Made by a program: the position numbers and the translations under genes. Positions 18,131 to 26,498 of a DNA stretch of 64,000 nucleotides are shown here, in pieces (the stretch's first letter is position 1; the number at the start of each line of letters is the position of its first letter). The notes beneath the pieces are model-generated. The model saw only the letters and a list, made by a program, of their open reading frames with translations, was not told the origin of the DNA and did no database searches. Source of the DNA: Sinomonas sp. R1AF57 (GTDB lineage: Bacteria > Actinomycetota > Actinomycetes > Actinomycetales > Micrococcaceae); NCBI RefSeq assembly GCF_002224485.1, contig NZ_CP022463.1, positions 580,804 to 644,803 on the forward strand. Reading direction: 5' to 3'.

Positions 18131-18958
18131 TTGAGCCAGCAAGCTGTCCGCGGTCGACGTCGCGCCCAGTCGCCGTCGTTCGCTGAGGTCGACCATGCAG
18201 CGGGCCTGCGCCCGCGGGACGCCAGCAGACGCGGCCGCCGCGCCGCCGAGCGGCAGAGCCCCGTCCGCCAGCTCGCCGAGATCGCCTCGGTCGCCGGGGT
18301 CGGGCAGAAGGCCGGGGTCGCGCTCGCCGCGACGGGCCTTGTCCTGACCGTGACGGTCCCCACCGCCACCGGTGCCATCGAGGCCGGCGCCGCCTCGAAG
18401 GCTTCCCAGGTCGTCGACACGGCCGTCCTGCCTGCAGTCACGGCGCCAGAGGACGCCTCCGTCGCCTTCAGCCGGGCCTCCGTAGGCAGTGCGCTCAACC
18501 CCGACGGCCAGCTCCAGCAGATGCTCACAGCCGAGTCTGCCAAGGGTGTCACTCCGGCCCAGGCCCAGCACTCCCTCGGCGCCCCCCTCGACTCCATGGA
18601 GAAGACCTCGCCCTTCGGCTACCGCGTGAGCCCCATCAGCGGGTGGGCCGCCGAGTTCCACCGCGGGCAGGATTTCGCCGCCCAGTGCGGGACCGCAGTC
18701 AAGGCAGCCGCCGGCGGAACCGTGACCTTCGCCGGATGGCATCCCTATGGCGGCGGGAACCGGGTCGTGATCGACCACGGCAACGGGCTCGAGACCACCT
18801 ACAACCATCTCTCCTCGTTCTCGGTCTCTGTGGGCCAGAAGGTGGACCGCGGGGCGCTCATCGCCCTCAGCGGCACGACCGGCGCCTCCACCGGCTGCCA
18901 CCTCCACTTCGAGGTCATGGTCAACGGCGACGTCGTCGACCCCAACGGCTGGCTCTGA
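18131..18958 (+). CDS. M23-family peptidoglycan endopeptidase
   Basis: A 275-residue exported cell-wall hydrolase. A long basic N-terminal region (about 50 residues, RGRRRAQS..RRGRRAAERQ) comes before the hydrophobic segment VALAATGLVLTVTVPTATG, so the signal is unusually extended and may act as a membrane anchor. The C-terminal M23/LytM domain (about 155-275) has its zinc ligands in FHRGQDF (H and D) and HLHFEV, with FGYRVSP at its start. It should cut peptide cross-links. I place the start at a TTG (18131) with GAGAGAGGGA seven bases upstream; the open frame starts at 18110 inside the aptamer stem. It is controlled by a c-di-AMP riboswitch and is followed by two related secreted hydrolase genes. 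Confidence 0.9.
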   Translation: MSQQAVRGRRRAQSPSFAEVDHAAGLRPRDASRRGRRAAERQSPVRQLAEIASVAGVGQKAGVALAATGLVLTVTVPTATGAIEAGAASKASQVVDTAVLPAVTAPEDASVAFSRASVGSALNPDGQLQQMLTAESAKGVTPAQAQHSLGAPLDSMEKTSPFGYRVSPISGWAAEFHRGQDFAAQCGTAVKAAAGGTVTFAGWHPYGGGNRVVIDHGNGLETTYNHLSSFSVSVGQKVDRGALIALSGTTGASTGCHLHFEVMVNGDVVDPNGWL

Positions 18959-18987
18959 GCCGCTTCAGCGGCCCTCTCCTGCCCTCC

Positions 18988-19015
18988 AGGGCGCGTGCTT
19001 TCGGGCGCGCGCCCT
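18988..19015 (+). terminator. Terminator after the M23 gene
   Basis: AGGGCGCG (18988-18995) pairs with CGCGCCCT (19008-19015), followed by TCGTCGTGTCCTTTTCG. It lies 30 bases past the stop and separates this gene from the next riboswitch. Confidence 0.65.
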
Positions 19016-19052
19016 TCGTCGTGTCCTTTTCGTGATCCTCGATAAACACACC

Positions 19053-19069
19053 GTGATCCGAATGTGACA
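19053..19069 (+). promoter_or_regulatory. Second direct repeat resembling an MtrA box
   Basis: GTGATC (19053-19058), five bases, GTGACA (19064-19069), with the same six-five-six spacing as at 17816. It lies 66 bases before the second c-di-AMP riboswitch. Confidence 0.45.
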
Positions 19070-19134
19070 TATGGTCCGGTGTCCTGTAGGGTCGTTCCTG
19101 TTCCAGCTCCTACCAAGTTGGAACATTCGGAGAG

Positions 19135-19302
19135 AATGCCTAGCTCTGCCACTCTCCGAAGCCGTTCGCACACACCGCTTGGCAGAGGCGGGGGAACCAC
19201 TTCTGGTCCTCTTCAGGGAGGGCCTTGGGGTTAAGCAGCCCGGCGCGAGCCGGGAGGCCGGATACTTCCAATCCGAACCCGACAGCTCACCTCGTAGGCA
19301 CT
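19135..19302 (+). promoter_or_regulatory. c-di-AMP riboswitch (ydaO/yuaA type), copy 2
   Basis: A 168-base aptamer, shorter than copy 1 because one peripheral arm is reduced. P1 is AATGCC (19135-19140) with GGCACT (19297-19302). GGCAGAGGCGGGGGAACCAC (19181-19200) is identical to copy 1, and GGCCTTGGGGTTAAGC and GAACCCGACAGCTCACCTCG follow in order. The ribosome site GGGAGAGG begins one base after P1, so P1 formation could block translation. The region 18959-19318 otherwise holds only a terminator and an MtrA-like box. Confidence 0.9.
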
Positions 19303-19318
19303 GGGAGAGGCTACTTCT

Positions 19319-20062
19319 GTGTCGTCACGCACCATGACTGCGCGCCATCGCGCCGTACCGGTCCGCACCCGTCCGCTCGAGGCTGTCGCGCAGGCGGTGT
19401 CCGACAATGCAGGCACCATCGGCCGCCAGGCGGCCGTCATCGCCGCGGCGTCCGGGCTGATCATCAGCGCCGGGCTCCCCGCGCAGGCTGCAGAAGCCCA
19501 GCGCGAGGCTTCCGCCCTCTCCGACGTGGCCAGCACTGCTGTGCCGAGCGTCGTCGCGTCCACCGATGCCCAGGTCTCCTTCGAGCGCCCCGCCGTTGAG
19601 TCGGTCGCCGCGCCCGTCGTCGAGCCCGTCAAGACCCAGTCCACCGCTCCGGCCGCACAGACGCAGACCGCTACCGCGCAGGCCGCGGTCGCGACGAAGT
19701 CGTCGCCCGCTGTGGACGCCACCGTGAACGCCGCCGGCTCGAGCCTCGCGGCGATCGCCTACACGGGCATCGGCCACCCCTACGTCTGGGGCGGCAACAC
19801 CCCTGCCGGCTGGGACTGCTCGGGTTTCACCCAGTGGGTCTACGCCCAGGCAGGCATCAGCATCCCGCGTGTCCAGGCATGGAGCATCATGCGCCAGACC
19901 GCCACTCCGGCCCCCGGTGACCTCGTGGTCCAGAACGGCGGCGCCCATGTTGGCATCTACGTCGGCAACGGGATGATGATCAGCGCGCTCAACCCCTCGC
20001 AGGGCACGCTGCTGCACGCCGTGGCCGCGACCGGCTCGTCCGTCTTCTACACCCTCAGCTGA
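19319..20062 (+). CDS. NlpC/P60 (C40) family cell-wall peptidase
   Basis: A 247-residue secreted hydrolase. The first 60 residues are a basic start and a hydrophobic export segment (RQAAVIAAASGLIISAGLPAQA), nearly the same as in the next gene, so the pair arose by duplication. An Ala/Val/Thr-rich linker follows (about 60-130), then an NlpC/P60 domain (about 140-247). The catalytic Cys is in GWDCSGFTQWVYAQAG and the His in AHVGIYVGNG. NlpC/P60 enzymes cut the D-gamma-Glu-diamino-acid bond of stem peptides. The GTG start at 19319 has GGGAGAGG nine bases upstream, just after the riboswitch. Confidence 0.9.
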   Translation: MSSRTMTARHRAVPVRTRPLEAVAQAVSDNAGTIGRQAAVIAAASGLIISAGLPAQAAEAQREASALSDVASTAVPSVVASTDAQVSFERPAVESVAAPVVEPVKTQSTAPAAQTQTATAQAAVATKSSPAVDATVNAAGSSLAAIAYTGIGHPYVWGGNTPAGWDCSGFTQWVYAQAGISIPRVQAWSIMRQTATPAPGDLVVQNGGAHVGIYVGNGMMISALNPSQGTLLHAVAATGSSVFYTLS

Positions 20063-20077
20063 GAACCATCCACTTCC

Positions 20078-20108
20078 GGGCGCGGCGGTGACCCCCGCTG
20101 CGGCGCCC
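20078..20108 (+). terminator. Hairpin between the two NlpC/P60 genes
   Basis: GGGCGC (20078-20083) pairs with GCGCCC (20103-20108), with further GC pairing inside. There is no U run. It may weaken read-through into the second NlpC/P60 gene, which has no riboswitch of its own in the 100-base gap. Confidence 0.4.
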
Positions 20109-20162
20109 TCCGAGGGCCGTCCCCCTGCGGCCTGAGGGACACGAGAGAGAGAACTCACCCGT

Positions 20163-20933
20163 ATGACCACCCGTGCAGGAATCGGGCGCCACCGCGCCGA
20201 CAACACCTCCTCCCTTGCCATCATCGCCAAGGCTGTCACCGAGAACGCCGGCGGCGTCGGCCGCCAGGCCGCCGTCATCGCGGCTGCCAGCGGCCTCGTC
20301 CTGACCAGCGGCGTCGCCGCCAACGCTGCCGAGGTCTCGTCCCAGCGCGAGGCGTCGGCCCCGGTTGCCCTCGAGGTCGAGAGCGCCGTCCAGGCGCCGA
20401 TCTCGGCTGAGACGACGGCCGCCGTCACCTTCGAGCGTCCCGCGGTCGAGTCCGTCGCCGCCCCGGTCGTCGAGAAGCCGGCCCCGGCCCCCGTCGCCGA
20501 GGCTGCCCCGCAGGCCCAGGCTCCGGCTCCGGCTCCCGCCAAGGTGCAGGCCGCGGCCAGCACCGCGGTGCAGGCTCCCGCCCCTGCCCCCGCCGCCGCG
20601 AGCGGCCAGGGTGCCGCCATCGCCGCCGCCGCGTACGCCCAGCTGGGTGTCGCCCAGGACTGCACGATGCTCGTGACCAACTCGCTGGCCGCCGTCGGCA
20701 TCCACTACCACGGCTGGCCGGCCGGCTATCTCTCCCTCGGCCGCACGGTCAGCGCCGCCGAGGCCCAGCCCGGCGACCTCGCCTACTACGCCAACGGCGG
20801 CATGGGCCTGGCCCACATCGCCGTGTACGTCGGCAACGGCATGGCCGTCCACGGCGGCTGGAACGGCGGCACCACCGCGCTGTTCAGCGTGAACGTGGGC
20901 TCCGGCCCGGTCTTCATCCGCGTCGGCGGCTGA
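20163..20933 (+). CDS. NlpC/P60-like secreted protein, second copy
   Basis: A 256-residue relative of the previous gene. The export segment RQAAVIAAASGLVLTSGVAANA and the AVTFERPAVESVAAPVVE stretch are shared. A Pro/Ala linker of about 60 residues (APAPAPAKVQAAASTAVQAPAPAPAAA) is longer than in the first copy. The C-terminal domain (about 150-256) keeps a Cys in AQDCTMLVTNSLAAVG and a His in LAHIAVYVGNG, but the usual DCSGF is DCTML, so the substrate or activity may differ. It has no riboswitch; its ATG at 20163 follows GAGAGAGAGAA and is 100 bases after the upstream stop. Confidence 0.82.
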   Translation: MTTRAGIGRHRADNTSSLAIIAKAVTENAGGVGRQAAVIAAASGLVLTSGVAANAAEVSSQREASAPVALEVESAVQAPISAETTAAVTFERPAVESVAAPVVEKPAPAPVAEAAPQAQAPAPAPAKVQAAASTAVQAPAPAPAAASGQGAAIAAAAYAQLGVAQDCTMLVTNSLAAVGIHYHGWPAGYLSLGRTVSAAEAQPGDLAYYANGGMGLAHIAVYVGNGMAVHGGWNGGTTALFSVNVGSGPVFIRVGG

Positions 20934-20985
20934 CCCAAACGACACCGCCCTCCCGGGCACTGCGAACGGCCCCGGGAACGTGCGC

Positions 20986-21023
20986 CTCAGGCGCCCCATA
21001 CCGCGAGGAATGGGGCGCCTGAG
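20986..21023 (+). terminator. Rho-independent terminator after the cell-wall hydrolase genes
   Basis: CTCAGGCGCCCCAT (20986-20999) and ATGGGGCGCCTGAG (21010-21023) form a perfect 14-bp stem with a 10-base loop, followed by GGTTTTAAT. It is the best classical terminator in the window. The 190 bases from here to the HNH gene hold no other feature. Confidence 0.9.
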
Positions 21024-21212
21024 GGTTTTAATCCGCACCGGTCAGAACATGTCGCGCGCGTGAACTTCGGCCGACGGTTGGGGCGCCGCATGCCGCCTGT
21101 TCGTTTAATCACGCAACCGTTCAGTACTCTTGGAGAGTCGATCCAGCCCGGCTACGCACAGGGCAGCCGGCCCTGTGCCCCTGACCGGGTGCGGCCGTGA
21201 AGAGGAACGCGC

Positions 21213-21713
21213 ATGCGCACACTCGTTCTGAATGCTGGTTATGAACCGCTCGCGGTGGTCACGTTCCGCCGCGCCCTCGTGCTGGTGCTCGCCGGGAAGG
21301 CGAGCGTCGTGGCGGAAGACGGCGATCCAGTCGTCGGACCGCGCGAAGTGCTGGGGCGCCCGTCCGTGATCCTGCTGAACCGGTACATCAGGCCCCGCCG
21401 GACCTACACCACCGCCGTCAGCAGACGCGGCGTGCTCCGACGGGACGCGCATGCCTGCGCGTACTGCGGCAAGTCAGCCCACACCGTCGACCACGTGCTC
21501 CCGCGCTCGCGCGGCGGAGCGGACTCGTGGGAGAACCTCGTGGCCTGCTGCCTGCGGTGCAACAACGTCAAGGGCGACCACACGCCCGCGGAGATGGGGT
21601 GGAAGCTGCGCTTCAGCCCCTCTCCGCCTGTGGGTGTGGTGTGGCAGATCAAGGAACTCGAGAAACCGGCAGCCCAGTGGAGCCCGTTCCTCGTCCCGGA
21701 GTCGGCGGCCTGA
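21213..21713 (+). CDS. HNH endonuclease family protein
   Basis: A 166-residue protein. Residues 1-70 (MRTLVLNAGYEPLAVVTFRRALVLVLAGKA) are the conserved N-terminal part of a widespread bacterial HNH family. The nuclease motif follows: CAYCGKSAHTVDHVLPRSRGGADSWENLVACCLRCNNVKGD, with two CxxC zinc pairs and the DH-N-N metal site intact. It is a stand-alone housekeeping-type HNH protein, not linked to an intron, phage or CRISPR. The biological target is unknown. Its stop lies 36 bases inside the MobA frame as I have started it. Confidence 0.85.
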   Translation: MRTLVLNAGYEPLAVVTFRRALVLVLAGKASVVAEDGDPVVGPREVLGRPSVILLNRYIRPRRTYTTAVSRRGVLRRDAHACAYCGKSAHTVDHVLPRSRGGADSWENLVACCLRCNNVKGDHTPAEMGWKLRFSPSPPVGVVWQIKELEKPAAQWSPFLVPESAA

Positions 21714-22396
21714 GCCAGGAAGCCCCTCCGCCGTTCGACGCCGTCGTCCTCGCCGGCGGCCGCGCCACGCGCCTCGGCGGCTTCCCCAAGCCCCTCCTGG
21801 TCTTCGAAGGAGCCACCCTCCTCGAGCGCGCCCTCGCCGCGGTCGCCGCCGCCAGGCAGTCCGTCGTCGTAGGCCCCGGCCCCGACGCCGTCGGCGCGCC
21901 GCCGGCGGTGCGCTTCGTCCTCGAGGAGCCGCGCTTCGGCGGCCCACTCGCCGCGCTCGGCGCCGGAGTCGCGGAGCTGGGGCGACGTGCGCCGGACGGG
22001 GCGCCGTGGGTGGTCGTGCTCGCGGTCGACGTCCCCCGGTCCGCCGATGCGGTGCCCCTCCTCCTCGACGCGGCGGTGGGCTCCGCGCGGGCGGCCGCCG
22101 CTGCCGAGGGCGGGCGGGGGCCCGAAGCAATCGTCGCGGAGGACGACGCCGGGCGCATCCAGCCGCTCCTGGCCGCCTACCGCCGTGGTCCCCTCACGCG
22201 GGTGCTCGCGGGACTCGCCCGCGAGGGCGGGCTCACCGACCGCCCGATGCGGGACCTCGTTGCTAGGCTGGACCTGCTGCCCCTGCGCCTCCCAGCAGGC
22301 CTCTCCGACGACGTCGACACGTGGGACGCCGCGGAGCGCTGGGGCATCGGACGCCCGGATGCCCCGGGCGGGACGGCACGGCAGGAGGACCTGTGA
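21677..22396 (+). CDS. mobA: Molybdenum cofactor guanylyltransferase (MobA-like)
   Basis: A 239-residue nucleotidyltransferase that would join GMP to molybdopterin to give the guanine dinucleotide cofactor needed by the YdeP-type enzyme encoded downstream. The GTP-binding loop is FDAVVLAGGRATRLGGFPKPLLVFEGATLLERAL (about 23-56), and a metal-binding Asp sits in VVLAVDVPRSADAVP. The start is uncertain: no ATG exists near the domain start, and I use a GTG at 21677, which overlaps the HNH gene. It overlaps the DUF6457 gene by one base (TGATG), opening a four-gene coupled set. MobA and MocA-type (CTP) enzymes are hard to tell apart; the neighbours favour MobA. Confidence 0.8.
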   Translation: MEPVPRPGVGGLSQEAPPPFDAVVLAGGRATRLGGFPKPLLVFEGATLLERALAAVAAARQSVVVGPGPDAVGAPPAVRFVLEEPRFGGPLAALGAGVAELGRRAPDGAPWVVVLAVDVPRSADAVPLLLDAAVGSARAAAAAEGGRGPEAIVAEDDAGRIQPLLAAYRRGPLTRVLAGLAREGGLTDRPMRDLVARLDLLPLRLPAGLSDDVDTWDAAERWGIGRPDAPGGTARQEDL

Positions 22397-22728
22397 TGAC
22401 TGAGCCCTCGACAGCGGGCGGGCCGGAGGGCGGCCGCCAGGACGGCGCCCCGGACCAGGACGCCGTGCTGCGGACCTGGTGCGCCGAGCTGGCGCAGGCG
22501 CTGGGGCTCGAGATCGACGTCGACATCGATGCCGTGCTCGGACTGGCCGGGGTCGCGGCGCATTCCATCGTCCGCCCGGCCGCGCCACTGACCACGTACC
22601 TCGTCGGCTACGCGGCCGGCCTCGCCGCCACCAGCGCCGATGCCGAGCTGGGCCCGGAGGCCGAGACCCCGGGCCAGATCGCCCTGCGGCTGGCCAAGGC
22701 ACACGGGACGGCCGGGACCGAGGGATGA
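22396..22728 (+). CDS. DUF6457 family protein
   Basis: A 110-residue protein placed between MobA and MoeA with one- and four-base overlaps. The conserved core is VLRTWCAELAQALGLEIDVDIDAVLGLAGVAAHSIVRPAAPLTTYLVGYAAGLA (about 28-80), matching DUF6457. It is mostly helical with no visible cofactor motif. Its constant place in molybdenum-cofactor operons suggests an accessory role there, but no activity is known. Confidence 0.75.
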   Translation: MTEPSTAGGPEGGRQDGAPDQDAVLRTWCAELAQALGLEIDVDIDAVLGLAGVAAHSIVRPAAPLTTYLVGYAAGLAATSADAELGPEAETPGQIALRLAKAHGTAGTEG

Positions 22729-24071
22729 CACCAGGCCCGCCAGCGGCCGATTCCCACCACGCGCTCCAGCACTCCTGGGCCGAGGCCCGGGCGGCAGCGG
22801 CCGCCGCGGCAGGCCCGCTCCCGCCGTCGTCCGCCCCCCTCGAACGGGCCTCGGGCCGCACCCTCGCCGAGGACCTGGTGGCCTTGCGCGACATGCCGCA
22901 CTACGCCTCGTCCGCGATGGACGGATGGGCCGTGTCCGGGACCGGCCCGTGGATCCTCGCCGAGCCGGGGGAGCCGCTGCACGCCCACCAGGCGAGCACC
23001 ATCGTGACCGGCGGCGCGCTCCCGCCCGGTGCGCGCGCCGTCCTCCGCCGCGAGTACGGAGAGGTGGCCCCGGACGACGACGGCCTCCCGCACCTGCGAC
23101 TCGGCCCCGCCGCACCGCCCGGCTCGCCATCCGGCGGCGCGGACATCCGGCCCGCGGGGGAGGAAGCCCGCGAGGGCGAGGTGCTCCTTCGCTCCGGTAC
23201 GTCTCTCGGCCCGGCGCAGGTCGCGCTCGCCGCGCTCGCCGGGTACGACGAGGTCCCCGTCACGGGCCGTCCCCTGGTCAAGCTGGTGCGCACCGGCGAC
23301 GAGGTCACCGAGGCGGGCCTGCCCGGCCCAGGCCGTGTGCGGGACGTGTTCAGCTATCTCATCCCGCCCCTTGTCGAGGCCTACGGCGGGATCCTCGCCG
23401 TCCACGAGAAGATCGGCGACGGCGCCGACGAGTGGGCGGCAGCGATGGCCGACACGCCCTCCGCCAGCGGCGCGCCCGGTGGGCGCGACGGCGACGCCCC
23501 GCCGCCCGACGTCGTGATCACCACGGGCGGCACCGGGCTCGGCGGCTCGGACTACTTCCGTGCCACGGTCGCCGAGCTCGGCGGCCGGCTCCTCATCGAC
23601 GGCGTGGCCATGCGTCCGGGCCACCCCACGGTGCTCGCCGAACTCCCCGACGGCCGCTTCTTCCTCGGCCTGCCGGGCAACCCGCTGGCCGCCGTCGTCG
23701 GGCTCGTGACGGTCGGCGAGCCGCTGTTCGCCGCGCTGTGCGGGCGGGAGCCGCTCGCCGTCGTCGAGCTTCCCTCGGGGGAGGCGTTCGAGGCCGAGCT
23801 CAAGCGCACCCGGGTGCTCCCGTTCCGCCGGATGTACGGCATGGCCTCTCCGGCGACCGGCATCGGGTCGGGCATGCTGCGGGGCCTCGCGCGGGCGGAC
23901 GGCTTCATGGTCGTGCCTCCGCACGGACTCGAGCTCGCGCAGCCGGTTGCGTGCCTGCCCCTGCCGTGGGGCCGCCCCCTCGACACGCCAGCCAAGCCCG
24001 CGGCCGCGAAGGGCAGGCGGCGCTCCGCGGCGTCAAAGGAGCCCGTGGACTGGAGCGGCCTGGACGCCTGA
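22725..24071 (+). CDS. moeA: Molybdopterin molybdenumtransferase
   Basis: A 448-residue enzyme that inserts molybdate into adenylylated molybdopterin. Family signatures: MPHYASSAMDGWAV near residue 57-70, PAGEEAREGEVLLRSGTSLGPAQVALAALAGYDEVPV, the MPT-binding TTGGTGLGGSDYFR (about 265-280) and LPGNPLAAVVGL near the end. It is somewhat longer than E. coli MoeA because of insertions rich in Gly/Ala/Pro, such as DTPSASGAPGGRDGDAPPPD. It starts at an ATG that overlaps the DUF6457 stop by four bases (ATGA). Confidence 0.92.
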   Translation: MTPGPPAADSHHALQHSWAEARAAAAAAAGPLPPSSAPLERASGRTLAEDLVALRDMPHYASSAMDGWAVSGTGPWILAEPGEPLHAHQASTIVTGGALPPGARAVLRREYGEVAPDDDGLPHLRLGPAAPPGSPSGGADIRPAGEEAREGEVLLRSGTSLGPAQVALAALAGYDEVPVTGRPLVKLVRTGDEVTEAGLPGPGRVRDVFSYLIPPLVEAYGGILAVHEKIGDGADEWAAAMADTPSASGAPGGRDGDAPPPDVVITTGGTGLGGSDYFRATVAELGGRLLIDGVAMRPGHPTVLAELPDGRFFLGLPGNPLAAVVGLVTVGEPLFAALCGREPLAVVELPSGEAFEAELKRTRVLPFRRMYGMASPATGIGSGMLRGLARADGFMVVPPHGLELAQPVACLPLPWGRPLDTPAKPAAAKGRRRSAASKEPVDWSGLDA

Positions 24072-24137
24072 GCGTGCCGTTGCCCGCATCGTGGGCGGCG
24101 ATTCGCCTTCTCCTGTGGCGTACAGCACGATGGTGCC

Positions 24138-26465
24138 ATGACCCACGACTCGCCGGTGACGGACATCAACGAGGATTCCCTGCACGTCGAGGCCCCCGAG
24201 ACGGCGGCCGCCGGGCTGAAGGCGGTGACGGTTGCCCTCCAGCGCGGGCTCGAGCAGGCTGGGCCGTGGCGCACCGCCCGTTCGCTGCTGCGCATCAACC
24301 AGCGCGGCGGGTTCGACTGCCCGGGCTGCGCCTGGCCTGAATCCGACGGCAAGCGCAAGACCGCGGAGTTCTGCGAGAACGGCGCGAAGGCAGTCGCGGA
24401 GGAGGCCTCGGTCTCCGCCGTGACCCCCGAGTGGTGGGAATCCCACCCGATCGAGACGCTGCGCGACAAGACGGACTACTGGCTCTCCAAGCAGGGGCGC
24501 ATCACCGAGCCCGTCGTCCTGCGCCCGGGCGACGACCGCTACCGCCGCATCTCTTGGAGCGAGGCGTTCGACCTCGTGGGCGAGCACATCCGGGCGACGA
24601 CGCCGGACCGCTGCGTCTTCTACACCTCGGGCCGGACGGCCAACGAGACCGCCTTCATGTACCAGCTGTTCGCCCGCAGCCTCGGGACGAACAACCTCCC
24701 CGACTGCTCCAACATGTGCCACGAGTCGTCCGGCTCCGCGCTCAACCCCACCATCGGGATCGGCAAGGGCACGGTGTCCCTCGAGGACATCCACGAGGCG
24801 GAGCTGATCCTCGTCGTGGGGCAGAACCCCGGCACCAACCACCCGCGCATGCTGTCCGCGCTCGCCGAGTGCCGCGCGAAGGGCGGGAAGGTCGTGGCCG
24901 TGAACCCGCTGCCCGAGGCCGGCCTCCTGCACTTCAAGGACCCGCAGAACCTCTCGGGCTATGTCGGTGAGGGCGCAACGATCTCGGACGAGTTCCTGCA
25001 GATCAAGGTCGGCGGCGACCTCGCGCTGTTCCAGGCCCTCGGCCACCTCCTCCTGGAGGAGGAGAAGCGCGCGCCCGGGACGGTCGTGGACCGCGCCTTC
25101 ATCGAGGCGCAGACCGTGGGCTTCGAGGCGTACGCGGCCGCGCGCGCCCAGATCGACTGGGATGAGACGGAACGGGCCACCGGCCTGTCCCGCCTCGAGA
25201 TCGCCACGGTCGCCAACCTCCTCGCCAAGTCCAAGGCCACCGTGGTGTGCTGGGCCCTCGGCCTGACGCAGCAGCCGCACTCGGTGGACACGATCCGCGA
25301 GATCATCAACCTGCTCCTGCTCCAGGGCAACTTCGGCAAGCCGGGCGCCGGCGCGTGCCCGGTCCGCGGCCACTCGAACGTCCAGGGCGACCGGACGATG
25401 GGAATCTGGGAGAAGCCCAAGGAGTGGCTCCTCGCGGCGCTGGACAAGGAGTTCGGGATCGCCTCCCCGCGCGAGCACGGCTTCGACTCCACGGAGACGC
25501 TGCACGCGTTCGAGAAGGACGAGGTGGACGTGTTCGTGGCGCTGGGCGGCAACTTCGCCCAGGCCAACTCGGACACCGAGGCGCTCGAGGCGGGCATGCA
25601 GCGCGCCGGCCTGACCGTGCACATCTCGACCAAGCCGAACCGCTCCCACGTGGTGCACGGGAAGACCTCGCTGATCCTTCCGACGCTCGGCCGCACCGAC
25701 CGCGACGACAAGCACCCGAAGGGCCGACAGTTCCTCTCGGTCGAGGACTCCATGTCCATGGTCCACGCGACGCAGGGACGGCTCGAGCCCATCTCGGACC
25801 ACCTGCTGGCCGAGCCCGTCATCGTCGCGCGCATGGCCGTCGCGGCCCTCGGCGAGGACCATCCCGTGGACTGGCGCGCCATGGCGGAGGACTACGACGT
25901 GATCCGCGACCACATCTCCCGCGTGCTGCCCGGCTTCGAGGACTTCAACGCCAGGATCCGCACGAAGAACGGGTTCGTCCTGCCGAACCCCCCGCGGGAC
26001 ACGCGGACCTTCGCCACCGAGGCCGGCAAGGGCCAGTTCACGGTGAGCCCGCTCGAGTACCTCGATGCGCCCGACGGGCATCTGGTCCTCCAGACCATTC
26101 GCAGCCACGACCAGTACAACACCACGTTCTACGGGCTCGACGACCGCTACCGGGGCATCCGCGACGGACGCCGCGTGGTCCTCGTCCACCCCGAAGACCT
26201 CGCGGAGCTGGGCTTCGCGGACCGTGAGCTGGTCGACGTCGTGAGCGTGTTCCGCGGCGAGAAGCGCCGGGCCGAGCGGTTCCGGCTCGTCGCCTACCCC
26301 ACTGCGAGGGGCTGCGCGGCAGCCTACTTCCCGGAGGCGAACGCGCTCGTGCACCGCGACAACGTGGCCAGGGAGTCCAACACGCCGGGCTTCAAGGCCA
26401 TCACCGTCCGCTTTGAGCGCCACGCAGCTGCTGAGGACGAGGCGCGCGCGGGACAATTGAGCTGA
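24138..26465 (+). CDS. FdhF/YdeP-type molybdopterin oxidoreductase
   Basis: A 775-residue protein of the FdhF/YdeP family, related to formate dehydrogenase alpha subunits. The marker of the family is the N-terminal GGFDCPGCAWPES (about 55-67). Downstream are NETAFMYQLFARSLGTNNLPDCSNMCHESSG (metal-site region), GQNPGTNHPRML, GKPGAGACPVRGHSNVQGDRTMG and a C-terminal dinucleotide-binding domain (SHDQYNTTFYGLDDRYRGI). Only one CxxC pair is seen near the N-terminus, so the canonical four-Cys [4Fe-4S] site of formate dehydrogenase is incomplete. YdeP in E. coli is tied to acid resistance; the substrate is not known. MobA, MoeA and FdhD around it would supply and sulfurate its cofactor. Confidence 0.88.
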   Translation: MTHDSPVTDINEDSLHVEAPETAAAGLKAVTVALQRGLEQAGPWRTARSLLRINQRGGFDCPGCAWPESDGKRKTAEFCENGAKAVAEEASVSAVTPEWWESHPIETLRDKTDYWLSKQGRITEPVVLRPGDDRYRRISWSEAFDLVGEHIRATTPDRCVFYTSGRTANETAFMYQLFARSLGTNNLPDCSNMCHESSGSALNPTIGIGKGTVSLEDIHEAELILVVGQNPGTNHPRMLSALAECRAKGGKVVAVNPLPEAGLLHFKDPQNLSGYVGEGATISDEFLQIKVGGDLALFQALGHLLLEEEKRAPGTVVDRAFIEAQTVGFEAYAAARAQIDWDETERATGLSRLEIATVANLLAKSKATVVCWALGLTQQPHSVDTIREIINLLLLQGNFGKPGAGACPVRGHSNVQGDRTMGIWEKPKEWLLAALDKEFGIASPREHGFDSTETLHAFEKDEVDVFVALGGNFAQANSDTEALEAGMQRAGLTVHISTKPNRSHVVHGKTSLILPTLGRTDRDDKHPKGRQFLSVEDSMSMVHATQGRLEPISDHLLAEPVIVARMAVAALGEDHPVDWRAMAEDYDVIRDHISRVLPGFEDFNARIRTKNGFVLPNPPRDTRTFATEAGKGQFTVSPLEYLDAPDGHLVLQTIRSHDQYNTTFYGLDDRYRGIRDGRRVVLVHPEDLAELGFADRELVDVVSVFRGEKRRAERFRLVAYPTARGCAAAYFPEANALVHRDNVARESNTPGFKAITVRFERHAAAEDEARAGQLS

Positions 26466-26498
26466 CGCATGCCGCCAGAACCGAGCTAGGAGGCCGTG

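Noticed and set aside
21213-21713. HNH gene as part of a defence or mobile system
   Set aside because: It is a common chromosomal HNH family, its neighbours are cofactor genes, and no methyltransferase, intron or phage gene is near.
24138-26465. True formate dehydrogenase catalytic subunit
   Set aside because: The N-terminal four-Cys cluster is incomplete, no beta or gamma subunit follows, and the CPGCAWPE block marks the YdeP branch.
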